This document shows positions 1 to 10,790 of a DNA stretch of 64,000 nucleotides, one piece after another (position 1 is the first letter of the stretch; every line of letters begins with the position of its first letter). A program made the translations under genes and the position numbers. The stretch covers positions 992,001 to 1,056,000 of the forward strand of contig JABELC010000003.1 in assembly GCA_028455995.1 (NCBI GenBank), written 5' to 3'. The notes beneath the pieces were generated by a model. The model saw nothing but the letters and a program-made list of their open reading frames with translations, made no database searches and was not told the DNA's origin. Origin of the DNA: Scleromitrula shiraiana. Its lineage: Eukaryota > Ascomycota > Leotiomycetes > Helotiales > Sclerotiniaceae.

Positions 1-227
1 ACTCATCTTGGAGACGTTCAGTGTTGGTTAGACCAGGTCGTCAAATCGCGGGTCGCAATCCAGAAGAGCCAGAGGAAGATAACAGGGCACTGGTGAGACG
101 ACTAATCGAAGAAGGCGATGAGGAGGAACCTTACCAAGACGAGCCGAACGGGGCATCGCCGAATCAAAATCCCACATCGGCTTACAATGGCCAGGGACCA
201 AGAGTCGAACCTTCCCGTTTACACTAG
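1..227 (+). CDS. Possible C-terminal exon of a gene cut by the window edge
   Basis: A reading frame is open from base 3 and ends at a stop at 225-227. It encodes about 74 residues that are acidic and polar, with runs of Glu/Asp, Gln and Asn and a basic end. No in-frame ATG is seen, so if real it is the last exon or 3' end of a gene starting left of the window. I recognise no domain. The composition looks more like a disordered protein tail than random intergenic DNA, but the stretch is short and nothing else confirms coding. It could be chance. Confidence 0.35.
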   Translation, partial: SSWRRSVLVRPGRQIAGRNPEEPEEDNRALVRRLIEEGDEEEPYQDEPNGASPNQNPTSAYNGQGPRVEPSRLH

Positions 228-1854
228 AACTAGAGAAGTTGCGGCTCTTACAAATTTACAGATCCTGGAACGGGAACGGGGCATTGTGCTCCACTTGGGG
301 CATTATTCAATTCTTGATTCTGGTTGGTAAGATCCGGGGAAGAGAAAATTGGCGTCAATTGATTTGGAGAAATAATCTTCATGGCTGGTGGTGTTATTGG
401 ATTGGATAGTGCGCGATTCGCCTTTTCATTTATTCTACAGATATACTGTATCTTTCTTACTACACGGGCGTAGTCTTTACTCCGGCACTTGATCTCATTC
501 TCTTTAAAAACAAGACCTTGCACATGCGTACATTAGGAACATTTCACGTGATAATGGGCATTCCGATAGGCTGAGTATGATTATTGAAAAGGTCTTCGAT
601 GAGGTCTCTCCGACCAGATGAGGCAGGACATCCATCAATAGTTAAGCAAACAAGAAAGAAAAGGCAAGGAAATAATAAATATCGAGGGGATGATTACTTA
701 TGATACTATCAGTGTAAGAGGATGAAGATACGAAAGCGCTGCACGCGATACAGAAAAATGCTTAGATTGCAGATAAATAGAGGAAATTCGGATTTCTAAT
801 TCGTCCCGCTTCAATAGTCTTGCATATTTTCGGTGTTACATTGCAGCAAGAAGCGTGATAAATTCTACTCGGTCAAGTCAATTTTAATTTTTTGAATTGA
901 ATACAATCCGTACCAATCAACGGTACAAATCGTAAGATCTTAGCATTTTTGATCTCATTTTCTGTATTTTATTTATTTATATTTATATTTATTTATTTAT
1001 TTGTTATTGGTCTGGCGACTTGGTGTTATTATCTTTTCTTACAACACATATACACATACACAGACACACCATTACACCATACGCATATGAGAATATCCAT
1101 CCATTACACTCATCATTCTAGTATCGTATCATTCCATCCATCTCCATCAATCTCCATCCATACGCCTTCACACACACATTCTCATACCCACCACCCGCAT
1201 CCACACCCGCACATTATATGGATACTGCTGGATACCGGATACTGACTCTATCTGCTAATAACCCCTACAAGATACAACCAATCTATTAACCCCTCATTTT
1301 TTTTTAAGTTGGGGCTCTGCTTATAGAAACTTCCAAAGCACCCACCCCACTCCAGGAAGAAAAAAAATAATAATTAGAAGATTAAATCGGTTGTTGCGTT
1401 TCTATTCATTCTTACCTTACCTTACCTTACCTATTCTACGTAAGTTGGATGAAGGGTTGGAGAGACACACATTAAAACCAAAACGAGAGAGGTGCTCCCT
1501 ATTATTCCGAGTAATGTGAGAAGGACAGGTCCCACGAGTCCTGGTCATTTTCATCTCCGCATATTCCAACTCCACTATTCAATATACACTATACACTTTT
1601 ACACTATATCATACATACATACATACTCTCCACTTAAAATTAATAAAAAGTATTTTCAGTACTCTACTTTTCTATGTACTGTAGCGATAACCTCAACGGA
1701 TCCCCCATTCAAGCTTTCCCACGGTCGGATCCTAGGATGTCTCTTGCTTTTACTGCCCCGCAATGAAATTGATATTGATATTAACATTAGCATACGGAAG
1801 CGGAACGGTTCAGCGCGAAATCACTTCAGGAGAAAAAAAAAATTAGAGTAGAGC
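228..1854. other. Intergenic region upstream of the Zn2Cys6 gene
   Basis: No convincing gene is seen. It holds a TCACGTGA E-box palindrome at 544-551, a T-rich stretch of TTTA/TTTAT repeats near 968-1002, CA/CAT-rich low-complexity sequence at about 1040-1210 and an ACCTT repeat near 1412-1432. The last few hundred bases are presumably promoter and 5' leader of the gene starting at 1855. Confidence 0.6.
544..551. promoter_or_regulatory. TCACGTGA E-box palindrome
   Basis: Perfect 8-bp palindrome of the CACGTG class bound by bHLH factors such as Cbf1 in fungi. It is far (1.3 kb) from the next ATG, so its target is unknown. The same motif recurs at 17210, 22759 and 60183 in this window. Confidence 0.35.
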
Positions 1855-4800
1855 ATGATTGAGAAGTCCACTTCTCAGAGGGCTCGGGCCGAGTGGCCTT
1901 CCAACTCACCGCAAGGCGTTCGCAAAAGGCCACAACAACACCCTTCGCAACATTCCCAGCGTCGTCGTTACAGTCCAAGTGTCTCACCGCCTACTTCATC
2001 AACATCTCTCTCATCATCCAACAGATCCCGAAGCTCCTCGTCGCGACCAAGCTACAATATCCACATAACCGCTGACAATTTTAACTTTTTTGATTTCCAG
2101 CAAACGGCTACGTCGTCATCTGTATCGGCCGGGAACACAAACTTAAATCTGACGGCGGCGCAAACCACCCTTCCCGACGCGCAATGGTTATCAAGCTTCT
2201 CCACGAATGTCGCTAATAATCAAATTCCCATCAGTCCAGAGGACCCTATAAGGCCGATTTTCCCACAATATATTGGAAACAATGACCATAATTCTTTATC
2301 GCTCCAAACCGGAGCAATCCAAGGACTTAGCATGTCGTGGGATTTTATGGATGCTGCCGCCGCCACAGCCAACATGAATGCTTCGGGATATGAGGATATG
2401 TCTCTGTCGGAGCCCCAAGTTGGAAGCTATGGAAGCCATGGGAGTATGGTAGCTTCTGCATCTACCATGTCAGCAACATCCGAATCATATGTTTTCCCCA
2501 TTTCACCAGTTTTTGGATCTCCAGGAGGCGCAAGTCCGTTGCTTGATTTTGCGCTACCGGGTATGTAGTAACTGCATTTTGATATCTTTCGTGCCACCAT
2601 TTTTCTTTAGCTTTGTGACTATATCAATTGCCTTGCTGATTGACTCCGGGCAGGTTTCATTGACCAAAACATGACGGTCGATAACTCCTCGATGCAACGT
2701 ACCAAAAACCTCAGTAACTCATTACCTACTACTTCCCCATTTTCTTTCGATAATTCGTTTCCACCTGCAGCGTGGAATTTCAACGATATGGGCGATATTT
2801 TTCCAGTAGACCCCCCGCAGCCTTCAGCGACACCACTTCTAGAACCACCAAATCTCCTCCTAGAAAGCAGATACATACGTTCACAAAACTCTCCGTGGAA
2901 TTCTCAAGATGCGCACACAAATTTCTTTGGCGATAGTGCAGCTACTGGCCAGGTCGCTTTCGAGCCACCTCACTCTCCATTCGAGACGTCAAGAAGTAAC
3001 GATAGACTTGCTGTTCCGGGAAGTGAGATGTTCGGCCCGGATCCGCTGAGGTCTAATTGGTTCGATGAAAGCGACTCATCAACTTCTTACTCCAACACTC
3101 TCTACACCCCTTCACATGGTTCTCCTGTTTCCCATCACTCCCCACACTCCCATGCTTCTCCGGCACCACCCAACGATGTCAGCCATAATCATATATTCAG
3201 AGCACACCCGGAACCTCAGAAAGGTAAGGTAATTAGAGGGCGTGTACGGCCGTTGACAGATAAGGAGAAGCGAGAAGCTCGTGATGTAAGGCAAGCTGGT
3301 GCTTGTTGGGCGTGCCATCTTTCTAAAATAAAGGTGTGTGATAAATCTGCCGTTAACATAAGAATGCAAAGTGCTGATCAATTCTCGTCCAGTGCTCTCC
3401 ATGTTCCCCCGGCTTCCCTTGCGAACAGTGCACGAGACTGTCTGGAAAAAGAAGGTTTTGTCTCCTGCCATGTTTCAATGATCCGGTCGAAATGTTGGAT
3501 AAGTTTTTGGTACCTGGTATGGCTTGCTTGATTTCTCTTGGCGTGAACCAAGCTGACAAGATTGTGCAGATTATATGATCAGACAGTATACACGAGAGAA
3601 CACCGAAAGATTCATCATGAAAAATGCGTCTGGATTCGGAAGAGATGAAATGATCATTCGTTTGAGTTGGGGATACAGAGTGCCACTGAAAGTTACTGTT
3701 GTCTCTCTTTCTGTGCGAGGTTCAACTTCTGTGTTTCGATACCAGTCACAGACATACATGAATAAAGATGGACCACCAACATTCACGAAAAAGAAAAGTC
3801 CGCCACTCTGCATTCCACCTACCTCGATGTATGACAAACACGAGGAATACAAGCGCTATATTGAGAGGATTGCTAGAAATGATCTTGCGCAGTATGTTAG
3901 CATAGCATATGAGCCCGAGGAGTCAGATCTTGCGAAACGCTTGCTAGCTACGGTTTGCGAATTCTACACTGCGGGGGCTGATGCAGGTGACGAGGTGAGC
4001 ATATTTATTCTTTATATGATTTCTTTTGCAAAATACCCGTGTGGTATCGATAGCTACCTCAGCTCAGTAGTCTGGCTTGAAACCGAGAACTAATAGGGCC
4101 GTTTGATCTTGGCATGTCAAATTATTGATCACTAACCAATAACTGTCTAGTACGAACTTCTTCGGGAAGCTATCGAAATCCACATTGCTTGCGCCATCCT
4201 TGAGCGAAGTTTGATCCTCGACGACGAATCGACAAGATTGGTAGAAGGGTGCTTAGGAGAAGAATACCCACCGGATTCGGCACCGAGATGTGCCCAAAGA
4301 CAGATCAAAGTAGCCTTCTTCATGACCCAACAAGATCGGATCAAGGAGGTTCTTAAGGAATGGGGTCAGATGATGTGGACAAGCAATCGCGCCACTACAA
4401 ACGAAAGAAAATGGGCAATCGTCTTCAGCGTCTTGCTAATCCTAACACTTGTCATGGACAAAACTTTGGGACTCTCATACTGCACGTATGTAGTCGACTT
4501 TTCCATCCTTTATGTATTCTTCTTGCTAACTGGTGTTCGTAGATCTCAGTCGAGAGTCAAGCATGGCGGCAAAGAAGCGGAGACCGAAAAGAACGAATTT
4601 CAAGAGCGTGTCAAAGTAACTCAGACAAACTTGTTCGAAAGGTGTAAGGAGATACTTCATTCCAAATTCAAGACACGAAAAGGGGGTAAGGAGAGCTTTA
4701 ACCCAATTCGAGACGGCGAAGGCGCCTGGCGCGGCAAAGTTGTTAACGAGAGGATTGCTGAGTTTGTACGTGATATGCAAAGTGTGGTTCGGGATTTTGG

Positions 4801-5076
4801 TATGTTTTGCTATCTTCTTTCCGTAAATCTCCAATCTGCCTTCGATCCGGATGATGTTCTTCTGCTGTGAAATTGGACTGTTTGAAATGATGAATTGAAT
4901 CCGAGACTGACAACTTTATTTGGAATATAGAACCTCAAGTAAGATCTTGCAGGTCCAGGGTCTCGAAGAATCTACGGGACGATTCATTGTCAGTGTCATT
5001 GAAAGTGGATGAATCACCGTATACGGATGCGGCCCGGTTAGCCTGTGTATTTTTGGATGATTTTCTGGAACATTGA
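1855..5076 (+). CDS. Zn(II)2Cys6 transcription factor, seven exons, 890 aa
   Basis: A nuclear DNA-binding regulator by its binuclear zinc cluster; targets are unknown. Exons: 1855-2560, 2654-3333, 3393-3516, 3570-3994, 4151-4485, 4543-4799, 4931-5076. All junctions keep frame and use GT/AG. The start is the first ATG after an in-frame stop just upstream (1849-1851). Residues 1-430 are Ser/Pro/Asn-rich and likely disordered or activating. The cluster lies unusually far in, at residues 453-485: CWAC, six residues, C463 (split from the rest by intron 2), then C466, C472, C475 and C485, with basic residues before C485. There is one cysteine more than the canonical six. About 400 residues follow, with many charged and helical segments but no fungal-specific TF domain that I can name. 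No metabolic cluster sits beside it, so it is not obviously a pathway-specific regulator. Confidence 0.85.
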
Positions 5077-5937
5077 ATTTTGGGTTAGGGTATAATCCGT
5101 CCCCGCCTTTATTTTCTGTAAACGTTCCAGGCGTTGTGGGTTAGGTGGTGGATTCGGACGGATATGGAAACGGAAACGGAAACGGAAACGGAATGGAATA
5201 GGGGTGGGTTATGGTTAAGATGGGGGATGTCTCTGATGATGGGATGATTTGAGATGGAGTAGGATTGCCGAAGCTGTAGTGATGATCTTCTGGAGGCATT
5301 ATTTTTGTATATTTTTGATATGACGATCATGACGATTGATGATGAATGACCAAATAACGATAGGAGTACATAAAAAAAGATGAAGGAAGAAAAGTAGGAG
5401 GAAATATTACTTTTGAATAATGAAAATGAATGTATTGATTATCCGAAGTATGAAGTTGAGATGATGCATAAAAATGATGGAAGGACTTCGTAATCATTAT
5501 GTGTGATACGAATATACATTGAAGATCTACAAAAAATATTGGGGAAAGAAGGATCTCGGAAGACGGGGATAATAGCCCTCGACCATTGAGCAGAAGAAGA
5601 TACTGTAGCCACCTGGGCCATCTCTGATTAAAGCAAACTTGAGAATCTGGAACTTTTTCATAAGAGCTTTGGAGAACAATACAATGAACGAATCAACCAT
5701 AATAATGAAGTCAGGAGAATCTTGATATCTTCTCATCAATACCTACATGAATAAAAATATCTCCTGAGTTGAGTTCTCAACGGTAAAGTGGTATAAGTGG
5801 ATGAAGAAAGCCACTGAGAGCCACTAAAGCAAAGACCAAAGATCAATAATTTTAGCGAGTAAGTATAGGGCACCTGACCCTGAAAATCCAGAAAAATCCA
5901 GGAAAATCCAGAAATATAGCGACTCCACTCTAGTAAT

Positions 5938-5972
5938 GGATTCAATGATTCAATGATTCAATGATTCAATTA
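5938..5972. repeat. Short tandem repeat, 10-bp unit ATTCAATGAT
   Basis: About three to four head-to-tail copies of a 10-bp unit reading ATTCAATGAT, ending at ATTCAATTATG. Simple slippage-type repeat with no associated gene. Confidence 0.7.
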
Positions 5973-6726
5973 TGTGTCCACAGGGCTTTCAAGGTTAGGT
6001 TCAAGGTATTATTGAATCCATGAATGTCCCCAGCTGGATAATTGTCCAGGCTAGACGAGACGAGAGGGAAATTGGTGGTATTATTCTTAGAAAATATACT
6101 GTAGTGAGAATATTGGGGGAGATTGGATTAATTGCTGTTTCTAGAATATGAATGGAACACAAGGAAAGGTAAACGAGCAAGCAAGCAAGCAAGCAAGCAC
6201 AGACAGACAAGACAGACAAGACAGATGAAATTGGGAAACAAAAGTGCTAAGAATAGAAATTGTATAGTAGCGTACCTCCTATGTGCACGGAAGTATATAG
6301 AGGGCGAGGTATGGTAGGGTAGGTAAGTAAGAAAAGAAACACGCCCAGTCTAGAGCAGAAACAAAATAAGAAACAGAAACAGAAACAGAAACCTCCCCCC
6401 CCCCTTCCCCCCTTCCCCCCCTCCAAAAAAGTTATAACGGCTAATGGGGCGGAAGGAACCTTCGGGAGAGAAGGGAGGAAGCGGATGGATTGTCATCGCA
6501 TGGCATTGCCATTCGTAAGGCTTTACAGAATTCATGTGCCGCGCAGGGAATATTGCTGTTCATGTATCAGACAGATGTATGTGGAACGGAATGTTGAAGA
6601 ATGATTGTGACATGATGGTACGATAGTTACGAGCTATTCAAACTCTGAATTTCTATTCAGTTTTTATACAATCAAATATATATTTAGCTTAGTATCAAAA
6701 CTAACAACTAACAATACCCATATTGA

Positions 6727-6795
6727 ATATAGACATTCAAATGTATGTTTAATATTGAGATTTATAGTATTTATATTGTATATAGACATTCAAAA
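6727..6795. repeat. Two copies of the dispersed ATATAGACATTCAAA motif
   Basis: The 14-15 bp motif ATATAGACATTCAAA occurs at about 6727-6742 and 6779-6795 in the same orientation. The same core, or its reverse complement TGAATGTCYGTTC, recurs near 28.3, 31.1, 31.4, 49.3, 49.8 and 53.5 kb. This looks like a small dispersed repeat family. Confidence 0.55.
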
Positions 6796-9700
6796 CAGAC
6801 TTGCTTTAAAGGTTTTTGAATCCTTATATTTAAAATAGGGATTTAAAATGAATTCGTTTATAATATATTTCAATATTTACCTTCTGAACAGATATTAGAA
6901 GATGGATTAGGTCGTTATCATTATTAAGACGTGTTTGTGTATCCAACTTTAGAAGCTGGAGTTACTTGTATTATGAATTCATGGATGAGTAAATGGATGA
7001 ACGGCGAAGGTCACTTCCAGCTTCAGTTACAAAGTTGTACACAAGAGTGAAAACCCCCTGCAATTAGATATAAATTTAGATACAAATACAAACACGAGTT
7101 CAACATCTACAATGAACTTCCCAGTTCGTTCATCATGGAATAAACTTGTAATATCACGTAAGGCTGTACTTTGCCCTTTGCCTTTGCTTCGAGTTCATGC
7201 ATTGTTTGTGACTCTGGGATGAGATGGGATGGGTGGGTTTACCCGTTCTGTTGTGTTATGTTATGTCTGTGCCGTCAAGTGCGAAATAGATGCAGTACAT
7301 ACTATGTATCCAGGCAATGGGATAGGTTATTATTACGATGTGGTAAAATAATGATGGTTGCGAAATGCAAGTAGCTGCAGGAACGATATGCAATCCATAA
7401 GGAAAGTCAACATTACTGTATATTACCATGTTATGGTGACGTTAACGGCGTTGTGAGGGAAAAAACGTGTAGACCCTGCAAATATTCTTAGCCTAAGCCC
7501 AGCCAGCCCAGCTTTGTATCGCGGTACTGCATGTGAGATTTTAGAAGGCTGTGTTTTGCGATTAGGATTTTCGATTTTCTACAAGATCTTCCCCTCTGAC
7601 CTGCATGCATATATCATGCATTGCATGAAGTACTGTACGACTGCGCTTCGTTGTGTAAGGTATCAACTTTTTATCCTCCATTCTCCATGTAAGTGATCGA
7701 TCCAGGCACCATAATACATGTACGATTGATGGTAACGGTGCTCGGTGACGTTTGAAACAATTCAATGTTGCATGCGAAGTGCAGTCAGTTATCATACGGC
7801 CGAACCGAAGCATGGCCTTCTTCTCACCGATAGCTGACCATAGTTGATAGCCAATTCTTCTTGGGGCCCGGGGAATTAATTGCTTATGGTATGACAATGA
7901 GCGCAGTGCAATAGTTCGGTCGGTAGGAGAAATGCCATGTTGCTTGTACCTCACTATGTTCCATGTAATGTAATGCTTGGTAGTACACTTCGGAGCAGGC
8001 GGCGGGCGGCGTGCATCATTTGGATTGATGGATGCTACTGATTTACGGCTATGCATAGAAGACAGTTTGATGGATTTTTGACTGTGGTAGGATTCGTGAT
8101 ACAGTGAATTCATGGATTTGGATACCGCATAAGGCGAATCTAGCCTTAGGCTGTGCTACATATTGAGAGTTTCGAATGGAACCATTCCATTCTGATGGAA
8201 TGCTGATGCAATTATGAGTAACATATACTTTGCTTTGCATAGCATAGCATAGCATAGGTAATCATTATTCCCATTATTATTATCCCGATGCTTCGGTCAG
8301 TTCAAAATAATACGAGGATGGATGGAAACACAAAGTTCTGCATGTAAACGATATGCCAACTTGCCAAGTACCTTTCACAGTGAAATTCCCTTTTCAGGGT
8401 AGGGAGACTTAGGTAGAACTAGAAGCCCCAGAAGTTTAAGGAGACACCGTCACGTACGAGTTACTGTAAATCCCGACCCCGACGGGTAACATAGAAGATC
8501 TCACGAGCCCATTTCATCCACATTGATGGGGGCCTCAAAGACAAAGCCCAAGACCCTTGAAAGTTGAAAAGAGCACCCGGTCTCAAATGTAGCGCAGCGC
8601 ATACTGACGCCTTGTGGAACCATGAGGACCACCGGAATTTCAATTTACTAAACCCCAAGGAAACATGTCCAAAATCAGTCTCAAGGTTCTAAACGCATAA
8701 GTACCGGATAGACATGGGTAATGGTTTTAAGATTTGATTGTTGGTAACTACTAAGAATCGAGGATTTATATTCGAAACATCATTTCAATTAATGAAATTT
8801 TTGTAAAATTATTGATTGGGTTGTATTTGTAGAAGATTGAATTATATCCCATAATACACAATACGTTATTTGTTTATTCATCTACAAAGTAAGTAATCAT
8901 CTCGTTTGTTCGCCTTACTACCTATCATTGTTACTATCTGTACTGAGTATTTGAACTCCTATTTTGTATGTTCCCATCCCAATGTTCCGAATGTTCCGAA
9001 TGTTCCAGTTCTAGTCATTCTAGGATAGTTGAAAGTTAACGAGTATGAATGGATATACACAATAGATACCTAATATGTAGCCAACCGTATCTAGGTAGAT
9101 ATCTGAGATTGAATGACTAAAGTAACTAGGTGACTCGATTGACTGTGTATCTACTTTGTCTAACATTACCTTGTTTCTAGAACATTTCAATATACCTAGT
9201 ATGTTTCTTCGAATCTTCCAAATCTGGAGCCCTTGAATACTCAAACACCATTTTACCGAATTCTGATGTGAGACTTTGTGTGATTTTCTTGTCTATATGC
9301 TAGGCTAGGTATCTAGATTGGGAATCTAGATAATATGTAAGTATCTAGACTTAACATGGTCAATGTGTACCTTCCAATTCTGGGTACTTTGTCTTGTCAC
9401 AACTATTTTGTTGTCTCTTATTCTTAGGAATCTGTTCATCCATCAAGGTTCAACAGGTACAGTACCTAAGCTAGGATAGTAAAGTAGAGTAGGTAGCTCT
9501 CGCCTAATTTATTACTCCTTGTAAGTTTTTGTATCTCCAATGTCTATTTTCATTCGTTTCTATATTTTCCCTTTTCTCTTTTCCCTTTTCCCAAGTATTC
9601 CTTGCCCTCATATTATTAATTGATCCAAGATCTGGGAGTAAAAAAGGCTTTCATAAATCATATTAATTCATCGTATCCATACTTCCGTATACCGTTACTA

Positions 9701-10470
9701 TTAGATCCACAATTTCACATATCTAATGTATCCAAAATACTGTATGATACCATATTATGAAAGAGTCAGAGATCTAATCCCCGTCACCCCCAGAAATATG
9801 CAACTCTAGCAGACGCCCACTGTGGCTATATCCGTTCAAAATTTGACTAGGGCGGATGTGGCAATTGAGCTGAAGTAAAAATTGATAGGTTGAGAGCCGC
9901 CCCAAAACCATGAGAGGCGCCAGGCAGGCAAAGCGTAAGTAAGTACTAAGTAACTAAGGATATTTTTTTGGTTAATTATGTTAATGTAAGAAACTCATTG
10001 TAATCCACACACACCCTTTTAGCTTCTGCCCCGTTATGTAAGGTTGTTACCATTCCCCATGCTTCATCTCAAGGCAATACTCGGCAAAAGCGTCATACTT
10101 ACACCAGCTATGACTGAGGTTTCTAAGATAGACAAGGCAAACCCCTAAGACCTCCTTGTAAATGTAATCCATCCCATATCGAAGAAAGACACCGATGTTT
10201 ACAGCCACTATTTCCAGCCATGGCCTTGCGTTTACCAAGGTTGTGTTTTGCATTCACTTCCCCGGCTAGAGTGAATAATTGTATATCAAACCTACATTCT
10301 ATATGTCTACCAGTTCTTTACTTAAACCCCCTCGACCCTTCTCTTGTCCTCTCTTTTTGTTTCATCATTCACACTTCCAACTACTTCAAACATACAATAT
10401 AAAGTTCAAATCCAGTTCAAAAATTTCAGACTTTTTACTCTCATCAATATTGTCTATCAACCATACCTAT

Positions 10471-10588
10471 CAACCATTCAACCATATCTCCACCAGCACT
10501 TACAAACGACCTACTAGCTACCTCAACAACCATTCAACCATATCTCCACCAGCACTTACAAACGACCTACTAGCTACCTCAACAACCA
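10471..10588 (+). repeat. Exact 56-bp direct tandem duplication
   Basis: Bases 10471-10526 are identical to 10527-10582, and a third partial copy (CAACCA) runs to 10588. The array ends two bases before the ATG of the microprotein gene at 10591, so it lies wholly in that gene's leader. Perfect identity implies a recent duplication or maintained homogeneity. Confidence 0.9.
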
Positions 10589-10590
10589 AA

Positions 10591-10790
10591 ATGTCTATGG
10601 CCATGTTCCAATCCTTCTCAGCTACTTCAAGTATGTCAAATTACCCTGTCACTTTATTCACGAGTTTTTCGTTTTATTTTTTGGCTTCAGAATATTCCAA
10701 ATCATATATGGCTTGCTAACTGTTATTTCAGACCCAGTTACAATGGCACTTCGAAGTCACCCAAGAGACAATGATGATGATGACCACTAA
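10591..10790 (+). CDS. Candidate two-exon microprotein gene, 32 aa
   Basis: Exon 1 is 10591-10630 and exon 2 is 10732-10790. The 101-bp intron has a GTATGT donor, a GCTAACTG branch-like site and a TTTCAG acceptor. The spliced frame has 33 codons including the TAA at 10788-10790. The peptide starts MSMAMFQSFSATS and ends in an Asp-rich DNDDDDH tail. The ATG context (ACCAAAATGTC) is good for a fungus, and a long CT-rich stretch at 10318-10400 looks like a fungal promoter or leader. No signal peptide or transmembrane segment is evident. Function is unknown. An alternative acceptor at 10688-10690 would give another short peptide. It is too short to prove from sequence alone; the combination of leader, start context and clean splice signals is the argument. 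Confidence 0.5.

Larger units (their letters stand above)
5077..10470. other. Long gene-poor intergenic region
   Basis: About 5.4 kb with no ORF I would call a gene. It begins with the 3' region of the Zn2Cys6 gene, which includes a (GGAAAC)n run at about 5164-5192. Other contents are the ATTCAATGATT tandem at about 5938-5972, GCAA and ACAG runs at 6177-6225, a C-rich run near 6393-6422, two ATAGACATTCAAA motifs near 6730 and 6784, and AATGTTCCG x3 near 8982-9008. The longest frame is a minus-strand stretch at 7562-8113 without recognisable protein features. Non-coding RNA genes or distal regulatory DNA cannot be excluded. Confidence 0.6.

Noticed and set aside
190..235. Reverse-strand GGTTCGACTC resembling a tRNA B box
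   Set aside because: No matching stem around the T-loop and no A box or acceptor stem at the right distance.
949..1245. 98-codon plus frame, Phe/Tyr/His/Ser-rich
   Set aside because: It is a translation of TTTAT and CA-rich simple sequence and does not resemble a protein.
7562..8113. 183-codon minus-strand open frame in the gene-poor region
   Set aside because: No recognisable motif, irregular composition with scattered Cys/His/Arg, no leader or splice context. Probably chance, although it is the longest frame there.
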